A stretch of DNA of 64,000 nucleotides from Mycolicibacterium sp. HK-90 (GTDB lineage: Bacteria > Actinomycetota > Actinomycetes > Mycobacteriales > Mycobacteriaceae). The stretch spans positions 6,200,001-6,264,000 of the forward strand of contig NZ_CP129613.1 of the NCBI RefSeq assembly GCF_030486405.1, written 5' to 3'. A model generated the notes under the pieces. It was not told the origin of the DNA and did not search any database. It saw only the letters and a list, made by a program, of their open reading frames with translations. Positions 16,599 through 24,855 of the stretch are shown piece by piece; the first letter of the stretch is position 1; each line of letters starts with the position of its first letter. A program made the position numbers and the translations under genes.

Positions 16599-17222
16599 GT
16601 GGCTGAATACACCTTGCCGGACCTGGATTACGACTACGGAGCGCTGGAACCGCACATCTCCGGGCAGATCAACGAACTCCACCACAGCAAGCACCACGCG
16701 GCGTACGTCAAGGGAGTCAACGACGCCGTTGCCAAGCTCGACGAGGCGCGGGCCAACGGCGACCATGCCGCGATTTTCCTCAACGAGAAGAACCTGGCCT
16801 TCCACCTCGGCGGCCACGTGAACCACTCCATCTGGTGGAAGAACCTGTCCCCCAACGGTGGTGACAAGCCCACGGGTGATCTCGCCGCAGCCATCGACGA
16901 CCAGTTCGGGTCGTTCGACAAGTTCCAGGCGCAGTTCACCGCCGCCGCCAACGGCCTGCAGGGTTCGGGCTGGGCTGTGCTCGGCTACGACAGCCTCGGC
17001 GACCGGCTGCTGACCTTCCAGCTGTACGACCAGCAGGCCAACGTGCCGCTCGGCATCATCCCGCTGCTGCAGGTCGACATGTGGGAGCACGCGTTCTACC
17101 TGCAGTACAAGAACGTCAAGGCCGATTACGTCAAGGCGTTCTGGAACGTCGTCAACTGGGAGGACGTGCAGAACCGCTACGCGGCCGCCACCTCCAAGAC
17201 CAACGGCCTGATCTTCGGATAG
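16599..17222 (+). CDS. sodA: Superoxide dismutase (Mn/Fe)
   Basis: A 207-aa Fe/Mn superoxide dismutase that converts superoxide to H2O2 and O2. Metal ligands are visible as H28 ([10 protein letters not shown]), H76 ([10 protein letters not shown]) and the Asp and His of [14 protein letters not shown]. The GTG start follows GGAAGG by 6 bases. There is no signal peptide; the M. tuberculosis orthologue Rv3846 is exported without one, through the SecA2 route. An unusual repeat-bearing leader precedes it and a hairpin follows. Confidence 0.97.
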   Translation: MAEYTLPDLDYDYGALEPHISGQINELHHSKHHAAYVKGVNDAVAKLDEARANGDHAAIFLNEKNLAFHLGGHVNHSIWWKNLSPNGGDKPTGDLAAAIDDQFGSFDKFQAQFTAAANGLQGSGWAVLGYDSLGDRLLTFQLYDQQANVPLGIIPLLQVDMWEHAFYLQYKNVKADYVKAFWNVVNWEDVQNRYAAATSKTNGLIFG

Positions 17223-17240
17223 TCCGATCCCGGTCGGATA

Positions 17241-17307
17241 CGAGGGCCAGATCGGTTCCTGATCTCTCCAGAAGGGGCGTCGCGCGCAGCGTGGCGCCCC
17301 GCCCTCG
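17241..17307 (+). terminator. Candidate terminator after sodA
   Basis: Nested arms CGAGGG (17241-17246)/CCCTCG (17302-17307) and GGGGCG (17274-17279)/CGCCCC (17295-17300) could fold into a GC-rich hairpin starting 18 bases after the sodA stop, followed by GTTT. Typical actinobacterial hairpin without a long U-tract. Confidence 0.4.
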
Positions 17308-17467
17308 TTTCCGGGGTCCACCCATTCTCGGCCGACTCGTTACCGAATGACCGCCCGTGTCGTCTTGCGCCGCCTCCGCGGGTGACGCATCCTGATCTGA
17401 TCGACTCACCGAAGTGTCGGTACGACGGCCCAAGCCGGCGAGCCAACACCGATGTCCCGGAGGCGAT

Positions 17468-18004
17468 ATGGATACGACGGGGTCCGGCCGGGCGATAGAG
17501 ATCGCCCCCTTTCATTCCGGTGGTGCGCTCAAGGGTTTCGTGGTCTCCGGCCGCTGGCCGGACTCCACAAAAGAGTGGGCCCAGCTTCTGATCGTCACCG
17601 TCCGGGTGGCATCGCTTCCTGGATTGCTCTCCACCACAACGATTTTCGGCGTCCGTGAAGAACTGCCCGACGAGCCGCAGCCCGGCACCGTCGGGCTCGT
17701 CATCGCCGAGGGACCGGTGGTCGGCGAATCCGCGGTCCCGCCCGGGTATTTCGCCGAGCACCAGCCCCCGGCGCTGTTGATGCTGCATCCTCCCTCCGAG
17801 ACCACGCCCTCACTTCCGGAGTGCAGCGGCGCGGCGTCGGGATGCGTACTGTTACCAGGACTGCCACATCTCGGGCTGGAACACCGAGCGGCCTGGGTCG
17901 AGGCGGAATCGGACGGCACGGTGACATCGATGGTCAGCCGGGTCGGCGTCGATCCGATCAGCCACCCCGACACCGCCATCCTGGCGATGCTGCTCGCGGC
18001 GTGA
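17468..18004 (+). CDS. Conserved mycobacterial protein (Rv3847-type)
   Basis: A 178-aa protein matching Rv3847 (about 177 aa) by length and position after sodA. I see no catalytic motif, signal peptide or membrane helix. It contains GALKGFVVSGRWPDSTKEWA, a Pro-rich middle (PGYFAEHQPPALLMLHPPSE) and ends PDTAILAMLLAA. GGAGG is 5 bases upstream of the ATG at 17468, which favours this start over the earlier ATG at 17414. Function unknown. Confidence 0.75.
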   Translation: MDTTGSGRAIEIAPFHSGGALKGFVVSGRWPDSTKEWAQLLIVTVRVASLPGLLSTTTIFGVREELPDEPQPGTVGLVIAEGPVVGESAVPPGYFAEHQPPALLMLHPPSETTPSLPECSGAASGCVLLPGLPHLGLEHRAAWVEAESDGTVTSMVSRVGVDPISHPDTAILAMLLAA

Positions 18005-18065
18005 CGAGCCGGGCCCGTCACGCTCTCCGAACAGGAGAACGGGGCTACCCGAATTGGATAAGAAA

Positions 18066-18094
18066 CCTAGCGGTGTCGGCGAACAGCCGCTAGG
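18066..18094 (+). terminator. Hairpin downstream of Rv3847-type gene
   Basis: CCTAGCGG (18066-18073) and CCGCTAGG (18087-18094) are perfect 8-bp arms with a 13-base loop, 61 bases after the stop at 18004. No U-tract follows. Terminator or regulatory stem. Confidence 0.4.
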
Positions 18095-18801
18095 GTCCAC
18101 TAGGTCAGAAGGGGAGTCGCCCCAACCTCGCGTCGTGACGACGACGGCCCAAGCCCGGCCGAACGCGCCCGACGCGGTGGGCCATCCCTTCGGCCGTACC
18201 TGAGTGCGCCGCGCGAGCGGCACGAATCGGCGATATGTCGAAAGGTCGCCATGTCCGCAGTCGGAGGCATCGACTCCACCGGTCGGTCGTCCAGCCCGGG
18301 GCCGTGCGTGCCTCAGGTAGCCGTGGCCCACCACCGCAACCGTGCCCGGCTCCGCATTTGTGCCGTCGATTGTCTTGCTCCGGCGCAAACCAGCGCCCGT
18401 TTCCCGCCCGCAACCTCACCTGGAATCGGCTCCAGATTCCGTCCCGTCCCGTCTGGCTATCGCACACGAGGGGGCTGACACACATTCAACCGGCCGACCT
18501 GTAACGTGTTCCACGTCGTCCGACAACAGCGTTGCGAGCAATCCGACGCGACCCGGCGACCACGCTCTAGCAAATAACCGTTTCCGCTAGTCACAGCCCT
18601 GCCCCAGTTGCCGGCCAGAAGCTTGATCATGATCGGCCGAACCTGTGCGCGCAGCTCACCGCGCTCAATACAACGCGTCCGTCACCTTTTACATTGTCAG
18701 ACGGCGCAATCCCGCCGTACCCCCACGGCGAAGACCCCGCGATCCGCCTCGGAGGCGGTCAAAACGCAAAGCCAGTTTAAGTTTTGTGCGGTTTGCACTT
18801 G

Positions 18802-18815
18802 GTTGTGGTCACAAC
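18802..18815 (+). promoter_or_regulatory. Dyad in the espR promoter region
   Basis: GTTGTG (18802-18807) and CACAAC (18810-18815) form a 6-2-6 inverted repeat about 70 bases before the espR ATG. A -35-like TTGGTT overlaps it and a TACCAT -10-like hexamer lies 17 bases further on. It could be an operator, possibly for EspR itself. Confidence 0.4.
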
Positions 18816-18884
18816 ACTCGCTACCATAGTCAGCAAATACGCCGCCTATTCGTACCGCTCATGAAGCATGTGGAGGTCAAATCG

Positions 18885-19283
18885 ATGAGCAAGACGTTCG
18901 CCGCCCGTCTAAACCGCCTGTTCGACACGGTTTATCCGCCTGGGCGCGGACCCCATACGTCTGCCGAGGTGATCGCCGCACTCAAGTCCGAGGGCGTCAC
19001 CATGTCAGCTCCATACCTGTCGCAGCTTCGTTCGGGCAACCGCACCAACCCGTCGGCGGCAACCATGGCCGCCCTTGCCAACTTCTTCCGGATCAAGCCG
19101 GCCTACTTCACCGACGACGAGTACTACGAGAAGCTCGACAAGGAGCTGACCTGGCTGGCCAGCATGCGTGATGAAGGGGTCCGCCGGATCGCCGCCCGCA
19201 CCGTGGGCCTGTCCACGGAGGCCCAGCAGGATCTGGTTCAGAAGGTCGACGAGTTGCGTCGCCGGGAACACCTCGACGACTGA
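18885..19283 (+). CDS. espR: Nucleoid-associated transcriptional regulator EspR
   Basis: A 132-aa protein nearly identical in layout to M. tuberculosis EspR (Rv3849, 132 aa). The N-terminal XRE-type helix-turn-helix covers about 5-75 (AARLNRLFDTVYPPGRGPHT; recognition region YLSQLRSGNRTNPS). The C-terminal dimerisation helices include DEYYEKLDKELTWLASMRDE. EspR loops DNA and controls the ESX-1 espACD locus and many cell-wall genes in M. tuberculosis. The ATG at 18885 has GGAGG 8 bases upstream. It is convergent with a membrane protein/ImmA-IrrE pair and shares a strong terminator with it. Confidence 0.97.
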   Translation: MSKTFAARLNRLFDTVYPPGRGPHTSAEVIAALKSEGVTMSAPYLSQLRSGNRTNPSAATMAALANFFRIKPAYFTDDEYYEKLDKELTWLASMRDEGVRRIAARTVGLSTEAQQDLVQKVDELRRREHLDD

Positions 19284-19312
19284 TCGGTCGGGTTCGCCTG
19301 ACACCTGCAAAC

Positions 19313-19371
19313 GCTGAAATCCACGTCAGCGGGGATCATTTCGACGATTCCCCGTTACGTGGATTTTCAGC
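19313..19371. terminator. Strong bidirectional hairpin between espR and the MAB_1171c-like gene
   Basis: GCTGAAATCCACGT (19313-19326) pairs with ACGTGGATTTTCAGC (19357-19371) with one bulged base. GGGGATC and GATTCCCC inside extend the stem. It starts 30 bases after the espR stop and overlaps the stop codon of the minus-strand gene, so it can end transcription in both directions. Confidence 0.7.
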
Positions 19372-20485
19372 TGCGGGCCGTAGCCCGGTCCAGATCCCGG
19401 TACTGCTCGGCAATTGCCAGGATCCATTCCCGGTCGGAATACAATTCGGGCTGGCTGAGCCAGGCCAACCCCGGGAACGCTGAACCGTCGTCGCCGTCGC
19501 GGGTGTCGTATATCCACTGGGCAACGGCCCGCGCCTGATCCGCCGGTGCGACTTGTGGGCGCTCCGGGTCGGAATGCGTTGTGCCACTTGATGCACGTGA
19601 CCCGGCGGTCTCATGCTGACGTGTGTCGGCCGCCGTCGCCTCCAGGTAGAGCGCGTCCGAGATCAGCGACATCCGTTCGGCCACCCGGAACACCAGCGGC
19701 CCCCGCGGGCGCACGCCGATGCCGACGTCGGGCTGGCGGCGGGCCAGCTCGGTCAACAACGGCTTGATGGTCCGCAGCTCGTGGCGTGCGCCGAACCAGT
19801 CTTCGACACTCGGCAGCAGCGACCCGGCCGCGACGATGACCATCGCACAACCCAGCATGGTCGCCGCGGCACCGACACCGACGGGCTCGGTCCGCCCCAC
19901 GGCCCGTAGCAGGAAGAAGCCGCTGACCGCGACGATCAGCACCATCCCGAGAGTGAAGAGAAACAGCGCCCGGCCACGGCGGCTCCGGTTCGAGTAGCGC
20001 AGCCCCGCCCAGGCCACCAGGGTGAGGGCCAGGAACACGTAGAGCAGTGGCAGCAGCCACGAGATGCCGGAACCGAGATCCTGTTTCAGGTACTCCGCCG
20101 GCGACATCTCCGGTTGCCTGCCGGCCCGGAAGAAGATCACCAGACTGATGACGGCGACGACACCGGCGACGCCGTACTGGATCAGCGCGATGCGCCGGGT
20201 GATCGTCGCCGAGTGGTCCGACGATGCGGTGGTGATCATCACGCAACTGCCTGCCGCACAAGCGATCAGGGCGATCTGGCTGAGCCCGACCGCGATGTTG
20301 GGCCAGTGCAGCACGGTGTCGATCAGCAGCGCCAGCGGCTGCCAGTTCAGGGCGGCCACGACGCCGAGGCTGCCCAGCGACACGATCATCGCCGAGCTCA
20401 CCAGGGATTGCTTGTTGACCAGTGCCCAGCCGATGCGCAGACCGGTAGCCAGGCCGAGCAGGCCGGCGATCACCCAGACGATCAA
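19367..20485 (-). CDS. MAB_1171c-family putative transporter/membrane protein
   Basis: A 372-aa protein with about seven membrane helices in the first ~240 residues (for example WVIAGLLGLATGLRIGWAL, ALFLFTLGMVLIVAVSGFFL) and a cytoplasmic C-terminus with a segment FRVAERMSLISDALYLEA. Topology, partner gene and this segment match the actinobacterial MAB_1171c family, usually encoded beside ImmA/IrrE proteins; biochemical function is unknown. The TTG start at 20485 overlaps the TGA of the upstream protease gene (TTGA), indicating coupling. Its end overlaps a strong hairpin shared with espR. Confidence 0.7.
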   Translation of the reverse strand: MIVWVIAGLLGLATGLRIGWALVNKQSLVSSAMIVSLGSLGVVAALNWQPLALLIDTVLHWPNIAVGLSQIALIACAAGSCVMITTASSDHSATITRRIALIQYGVAGVVAVISLVIFFRAGRQPEMSPAEYLKQDLGSGISWLLPLLYVFLALTLVAWAGLRYSNRSRRGRALFLFTLGMVLIVAVSGFFLLRAVGRTEPVGVGAAATMLGCAMVIVAAGSLLPSVEDWFGARHELRTIKPLLTELARRQPDVGIGVRPRGPLVFRVAERMSLISDALYLEATAADTRQHETAGSRASSGTTHSDPERPQVAPADQARAVAQWIYDTRDGDDGSAFPGLAWLSQPELYSDREWILAIAEQYRDLDRATARS

Positions 20486-20973
20486 CCAAATGCCTCTCCG
20501 AGGCGAACCTGCACGATGGATGACCGGTCGGACGGGAGCCGGCCCAGGCGGTACAGCAGGAGCGCGGCGAAATCCTCGGCCTCCTGCTCGATGTCCTCTC
20601 CGTTGGGGCCCATACAGCCCGTGCGCTGGTTCAGCATGTAGCTGATCAGATCCGAGGTGGCGACCTCGGCCGTCGCCGCCGCCGCATCCACGATCGAGAT
20701 GCCCTCGTGCCCGAGGACCAGGTGACCGAGCTCGTGCGCGAGGGTGCGATCCCAGGCCGGTAGCCCCTGCTGGATGAGGAACACGTCGCGATCGGCGTAC
20801 TGCCGCCACTGCCCGCAGACGCCGGGTGGAAGTTCGGCCATGGTCAGCTCGATCGGCCGGCCGCGGTCCTTGCTCACCGCGTCGACCAGGCGGGTCAACG
20901 TGACCTCACCCCGCCGCGGGGCCAGGTCGAGGACCTCGTTGACAGCGCGCGTGACGCTTCGACTGGCGGACAT
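20482..20973 (-). CDS. ImmA/IrrE family metallo-endopeptidase
   Basis: A 163-aa cytoplasmic metallopeptidase with the HExxH motif H80-E81-L-G-H84 in DRTLAHELGHLVLGHEG, preceded by RDVFLIQQGLPAWDR. Relatives (ImmA, IrrE) cleave XRE-family repressors to switch on DNA-damage or mobile-element genes. In actinobacteria they often sit next to an XRE regulator and a MAB_1171c membrane protein. The ATG at 20973 is preceded by AAAGGGGG; a GTG five codons earlier is an alternative. It forms an operon with the downstream membrane protein. A plausible target, EspR, is encoded 1.2 kb away, but that link is only inferred. Confidence 0.85.
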   Translation of the reverse strand: MSASRSVTRAVNEVLDLAPRRGEVTLTRLVDAVSKDRGRPIELTMAELPPGVCGQWRQYADRDVFLIQQGLPAWDRTLAHELGHLVLGHEGISIVDAAAATAEVATSDLISYMLNQRTGCMGPNGEDIEQEAEDFAALLLYRLGRLPSDRSSIVQVRLGEAFG

Positions 20974-21042
20974 GTTCCCCCTTTCCACCCTTTCGTAGCA
21001 TCCCTGGTTACTTCCGCTTACCTGGATTCTCCCAAGTACTTC

Positions 21043-22230
21043 CTAGCTCATGAAACGGGTGGCATCGATTCGAACGGTGCGACCGGCTTTCGCCTGCCGA
21101 TAACCGACGAGGCCGCCCAGGCCGGTGAGCGTCACCATGCCGGTGACGCCAGGCAACGCCATCGCCGCGATCTCGGCAGTGCTGGCGGTGCGCAGGTAGT
21201 CCGCGTAGCCGATCCGGAAGGTGGCCGGGACCGCAGCATCGAGCCCGACAACTTCGGCGGGATCCATCTCGGTACGCAGCTTGGTGGCGGGCTCCGCATC
21301 GACGGCCGTTCCCGGCCCGGACTCCGGGCCTCGGTCGGAATCCGGCGCGCCCACGGGTGCGACGATCGGCGGCACGATGACCGGCAGCACGATCATCGGG
21401 ACGGGAATCGGCACCACTCCGGCCGCCGCGGCCAGGCCGGGCGGCGGTGCGGCGGCCGCATCCACCGCAGGTGCAGGCGCCTGCGGTGACGGCAACTGCA
21501 TGTCCGGCGGGCGCGGGGAGTTGAACGGGCCCGGGCCGGCGGCGCCCCCGCCTCCACCACCGCCACCCGGCAGTCCGATGACGACGGACGTGGTGGTCCC
21601 GGTGGTCGGCGATGTCGTGTCGGTGGTCGGCGAGGTGGGCTCCGTGGTGGACGGCTCGGTCGTGGACGGCTCCGTCGTGGACGGCTCCGTCGTGGACGGC
21701 TTCGTGGTGGATGGCTCGGTCGTGGACGGCTTCGTGGTGGATGGCTCGGTCGTCCCTGACGGCTCGGTCGTGTGTGACGGCCCCGTGGTTCCCGACGGCC
21801 CCGTCGTCTCGGTCTCGCCCGGGCCCGTCGTCGCGGTCCCGGTTTGCGGTGGCGTCTGAGTCCCGGAGGGATGCGGCGATTCTGACGGTCCCCCGGTGAC
21901 GGTCGGTTTGCCGGTCGTCTTCGTCGGCCGGCCCGTGGTCTTGGTCGGTTTGGCGGTGGTGCGCGTGCCGCTGTGGGTCGGAGGCGTGCCCGACGAGGCG
22001 CCTGGATCCTCGCCCTCGCCCTGGCCGTCGCCATCCTTGTCGTGGCCGTGCCCACGATCCTTGCCGTCGTGATGGTCGTGCCCCTTGCCGGAGCTGTTCG
22101 ACGATCCCTTCCCGTTGTCGCCGTGCCCCCGATCAGGGTCGGCAAATGCCAGCGCTCCTCCGACACCGGCGATGACCAGGCCTGAGAACACCAGACCGGT
22201 CGAGGCGGCGACGCGTAGCCGCGAACGCAC
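21043..22230 (-). CDS. Secreted Thr/Ser/Pro-rich mucin-like protein
   Basis: A 395-aa protein with a signal peptide (VRSRLRVAASTGLVFSGLVI, cleavage near ALAFA-DPDRG). A His/Gly/Asp-rich segment follows, then a long Thr/Pro/Ser region with pentapeptide repeats such as PSTTE and PSTTK. A Gly run precedes a Pro/Val-rich hydrophobic part, and the C-terminal ~50 residues include a hydrophobic helix (MALPGVTGMVTLTGLGGLVG). Thr-rich stretches of this kind are likely O-mannosylated in mycobacteria. The GTG at 22230 with AGGGTGG upstream was preferred; the frame opens to 22305. It lies 70 bases from the protease operon on the same strand. Function unknown; a surface role is inferred. Confidence 0.7.
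   Translation of the reverse strand: MRSRLRVAASTGLVFSGLVIAGVGGALAFADPDRGHGDNGKGSSNSSGKGHDHHDGKDRGHGHDKDGDGQGEGEDPGASSGTPPTHSGTRTTAKPTKTTGRPTKTTGKPTVTGGPSESPHPSGTQTPPQTGTATTGPGETETTGPSGTTGPSHTTEPSGTTEPSTTKPSTTEPSTTKPSTTEPSTTEPSTTEPSTTEPTSPTTDTTSPTTGTTTSVVIGLPGGGGGGGGAAGPGPFNSPRPPDMQLPSPQAPAPAVDAAAAPPPGLAAAAGVVPIPVPMIVLPVIVPPIVAPVGAPDSDRGPESGPGTAVDAEPATKLRTEMDPAEVVGLDAAVPATFRIGYADYLRTASTAEIAAMALPGVTGMVTLTGLGGLVGYRQAKAGRTVRIDATRFMS
21641..21750. repeat. 15-bp tandem repeats in the Thr-rich gene
   Basis: Units of 15 bp encoding PSTT(E/K) are arrayed head to tail, including an exact 30-bp tandem copy (21691-21720 and 21721-21750). In-frame expansion or loss of units would change protein length without a frameshift. 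Confidence 0.8.
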
Positions 22231-22441
22231 GTTGTCACCACCCTTTCGCGCACCGCCAAAAAACTTCGATAACGAATCTGATTCTTGCACAAACACACTG
22301 CTCAAATTTGCTAGCCGAGGCGATTATCTGGCCCGTTCCCGGGGAGCCGCGGCGGAGCAAATCCACCGGACGATACTGTGGGTCTGCAGCAGTTCTGCGG
22401 TGACCATCCACACACGACGACTTGACCCGGAGGCAACCGGA

Positions 22442-23098
22442 ATGGGCCTGTTCACGCGACGAAAAAGCCGCGCCACCCGCCGCGCCGAAGCCCGCGCCAT
22501 CAAGGCCAAGGCCAAGCTCGAGGCTCGACTCACCGCAAAGAACGAGGCTCGACGTATCAAGTCCGATCAAAAATCTGCGCAGCGGGCGCTCAAAGCTCAG
22601 GTCAGAGCACAGCGGGACACTGATCGCAACGCCCTCAAGGTGGCCGAGGCCGAGCTGAAGGCGGCCCGCGAGGGACGTCTGCTCTCCCCCGCCCGGATTC
22701 GCCGCCTGCTGACCGTCACACGTTTGCTGGCGCCGGTGCTCGTGCCGCTGATCTACCGTGCCGCCACGGCCGCGCGGGGGGCCCTGGACGAGCGCCGCGC
22801 TGACAAGCTCGGCGTCCCGCTGGCCCAGCTCGGCCAGTTCTCGGGGCACGGCGCCGAGCTGTCCGCCCGGATCTCGGGGGCCGAGCAGACGCTGCGTCAG
22901 GTCGCGGAGAAGAAGCCGAAGGACGCCGAGACCAAACAGTTCGTGGCGGCGATCAACGACCGGCTCACCGATCTGGCCGCGGCCGTGACGGCCGCCGAGA
23001 ACATGCCGACGGCCCGTCGCCGCGGCGCGCATGCGGCGATCGCGGCCCAGCTCGATGGCATCGATGCCGACCTGATGGCCCGGCTCGGACTGGTCTGA
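22442..23098 (+). CDS. DUF6474 family protein (Rv3850-type)
   Basis: A 218-aa protein, the same length as Rv3850. The N-terminal half is a highly basic, Ala/Lys/Arg-rich helix (residues 1-80, with repeated KAKAKLEAR-like segments). The middle (about 95-110, LLAPVLVPLIYRAATAARG) may associate with the membrane. The C-terminal half is helical. No enzymatic motif is visible. The ATG at 22442 starts MGLFTRRKSRATRRAEARAI. It is divergent from the Thr-rich gene by about 210 bases. Function unknown; nucleic-acid or membrane association is possible from charge. Confidence 0.75.
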   Translation: MGLFTRRKSRATRRAEARAIKAKAKLEARLTAKNEARRIKSDQKSAQRALKAQVRAQRDTDRNALKVAEAELKAAREGRLLSPARIRRLLTVTRLLAPVLVPLIYRAATAARGALDERRADKLGVPLAQLGQFSGHGAELSARISGAEQTLRQVAEKKPKDAETKQFVAAINDRLTDLAAAVTAAENMPTARRRGAHAAIAAQLDGIDADLMARLGLV

Positions 23099-23108
23099 GC
23101 CAAGTTCC

Positions 23109-23633
23109 ATGACCGCCGTCCGTACCGATCACGCAGCCGCGCTGCGCGGTACGGCCGTCGGCTCACTCACGGCCACGCTGGCCGTCGCCGCCCATGGTGT
23201 CGCCGGCGGCGTGATGCCGAGCGGGGCGGTGGCAGCTCAGCTGGTCGTGCTCGCCCTGACGCTCGGGGCCGTGGCCGCCACGGTGGCCCGAGCGAACCGC
23301 GCCACGGCGTTGTGGGCGCTGTTGGGCACGGGCCAGCTGCTCGCCCACATGTTGTTGGCCACCGCCGGTCATGCGCACGACGCGCGGCCGCCGCTGGTCA
23401 TGCTCGTGGCGCACCTGGTGGCGGTCACCGTCGGCGCGAGCCTCATCGCCTCCGGCGCCCGCTTGTGGGCGGCGCTGTCACGCGTGGTGCGCGCTGCCGT
23501 GCGGGCAGTGCGAGGCACCCCGGTCACGACGCTCGCCGTCGCGACGTCGGGTGCCGATCAGCCGCTGCACTCGGCGCTACTCCTGGCCGCGTCGGTGTCG
23601 CATCGGGGGCCGCCGGTCGGCGCCGCCGCCTGA
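23109..23633 (+). CDS. Small multi-pass membrane protein, copper-cassette associated
   Basis: A 174-aa hydrophobic protein with about four helices (ATLAVAAHGVAGGVMPSG, LVVLALTLGAVAATVARA, ALWALLGTGQLLAHMLLATA, MLVAHLVAVTVGASLIASGA). A His cluster, AHMLLATAGHAHD, between helices could bind copper. It starts 10 bases after the DUF6474 stop and is followed 35 bases later by the YcnI gene, so it belongs to the same run. By position it may correspond to Rv3851, which is shorter. Function unknown. Confidence 0.65.
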   Translation: MTAVRTDHAAALRGTAVGSLTATLAVAAHGVAGGVMPSGAVAAQLVVLALTLGAVAATVARANRATALWALLGTGQLLAHMLLATAGHAHDARPPLVMLVAHLVAVTVGASLIASGARLWAALSRVVRAAVRAVRGTPVTTLAVATSGADQPLHSALLLAASVSHRGPPVGAAA

Positions 23634-23668
23634 CCACCGACCGAGCAACTCCAGAAAGACACCCAGAG

Positions 23669-24352
23669 ATGCAACCCCTCACCGGGGCGTCCTCGCGCGC
23701 CCTGATCACCACCGCCGCGGTAGCCGTCGCCGGGCTGCTGACCGCCGCACCGGCATGGGCCCACGTCCATGTCGACGCCGACAATCCGACGCCGGGAACC
23801 ACCTCGGTACTCACCTTCCGGGTTCCCGGAGAGTCCGATACCGGCGCGCTGACAACACAATTGACGGTCGACCTGCCCGACGTGGCCTCGGCCCGCACCG
23901 AGGTGACGCCGGGCTGGACGGCCAAGCTGGACCGCGACACCTCCGCCGGCACGGTCCGCGCGGTGACCTGGACGGCGAACCCCGGGGTGGGGATCTCGGC
24001 CGAGCAGTTCGCCTTGTTCCGGGTGTCGGTGAAGCTGCCGGACGCCGAGACCGTGAGCTTTCCGACCACCCAGACCTATTCCGACGGCTCAGTCGTCCGC
24101 TGGGATCAGGCCCCTCTGCCCGACGGCGGGGAGCCCGAGCATCCCGCGCCCCAGCTGACGCTCACCGGCACACCACCGGAGCCCGGACGCGCCGAACACG
24201 GCACCGAGGCACCCCCGGCGCCCGCGACCGCGCCCGCTGCCGCGCAGTCGGCGGGCACCGTCGACAATTCGGCCCGCTGGCTCGCCGGCGGAGCCTTGAT
24301 CGTCGCGGCCGCCGCCGTGGTCGCCGCCCTGATGAATCGGCGGCGGTCATGA
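23669..24352 (+). CDS. YcnI family (DUF1775) copper-binding protein
   Basis: A 227-aa exported protein. The signal peptide ends APAWA at residue 31, so the mature chain starts with HVHVDADNPTPG; a free N-terminal His forms the copper site of YcnI proteins. The DUF1775 domain spans about 32-165 (LTFRVPGESDTGA; VTPGWTAKL). An Ala/Pro linker leads to a C-terminal membrane helix (about 205-225) and the basic end NRRRS. Its stop overlaps the copC start as ATGA, so the two genes are coupled. The likely role is copper chaperoning or acquisition at the outer face of the membrane. Confidence 0.88.
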   Translation: MQPLTGASSRALITTAAVAVAGLLTAAPAWAHVHVDADNPTPGTTSVLTFRVPGESDTGALTTQLTVDLPDVASARTEVTPGWTAKLDRDTSAGTVRAVTWTANPGVGISAEQFALFRVSVKLPDAETVSFPTTQTYSDGSVVRWDQAPLPDGGEPEHPAPQLTLTGTPPEPGRAEHGTEAPPAPATAPAAAQSAGTVDNSARWLAGGALIVAAAAVVAALMNRRRS

Positions 24353-24855
24353 GCCGGCTGCTGGCCGCGGCCGTGGCCGGGCTGATCCTGGCCGCCTCCG
24401 CGTTGATCGGGGCCCCTGCCGCATCGGCGCATGCGGCTCGGGTGGCCGCCGAACCTGCCGAGCATTCGTCGCTGAGCTCCGCTCCGCAGCGGGTGAGTGC
24501 CACGTTCAACGAGGCGCTGCAGCCGGCATTCGCGAACATGACGGTCATCGGCCCGGACAACAACATGTGGTCCGAGGGCGATCCGTCGGTCGCGGGCGCG
24601 GTGATCAGCGTCGGGGTCCGCCCTCTCGGGCCGGCCGGGACGTACACGGTGAATTACCGGGTGACCTCTGCGGACGGGCATGTGGTGTCCGGTTCGTGGT
24701 CGTTCGACCTGACCGTCGCCGGGACCGGCACTCCGGGGCCGGCCGCCTCGGCACCGGAACAGTCCGACGGCGGCATCGTGGTGTGGCCGTTCGTGCTCGT
24801 GGCCGTGGTCCTCATCGGCGGTGGTGCCTGGTGGGCGGTCCGACGCCGGCAGTGA
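24349..24855 (+). CDS. copC: CopC domain copper-binding protein
   Basis: A 168-aa exported protein. The signal peptide ends at about residue 27 (APAASA), giving a mature N-terminus HAARVAAEPAEHSSLSSAP whose first His and the distal His of SADGHVVSGSWSFDL form the CopC Cu(II) site. A C-terminal helix (VVWPFVLVAVVLIGGGAWWAV) anchors it to the membrane. It is coupled to YcnI upstream (ATGA) and CopD downstream (GTGA). It probably hands copper to CopD. Confidence 0.9.
   Translation: MSRLLAAAVAGLILAASALIGAPAASAHAARVAAEPAEHSSLSSAPQRVSATFNEALQPAFANMTVIGPDNNMWSEGDPSVAGAVISVGVRPLGPAGTYTVNYRVTSADGHVVSGSWSFDLTVAGTGTPGPAASAPEQSDGGIVVWPFVLVAVVLIGGGAWWAVRRRQ

Larger units (their letters stand above)
18005..18884. 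other. 880-bp region without a recognisable gene upstream of espR
   Basis: Open frames here on both strands have random-looking Arg/Pro-rich translations and no domain. Near the left end is a hairpin (18066-18094). The last ~200 bases before espR are relatively AT-rich and carry a dyad at 18802-18815. A long regulatory region or small RNA gene is possible; nothing more can be supported. Confidence 0.6.

Noticed and set aside
18105..18485. 126-codon minus-strand frame in the espR upstream region
   Set aside because: Random Arg/Gly-rich translation and no conserved motif; treated as non-coding.
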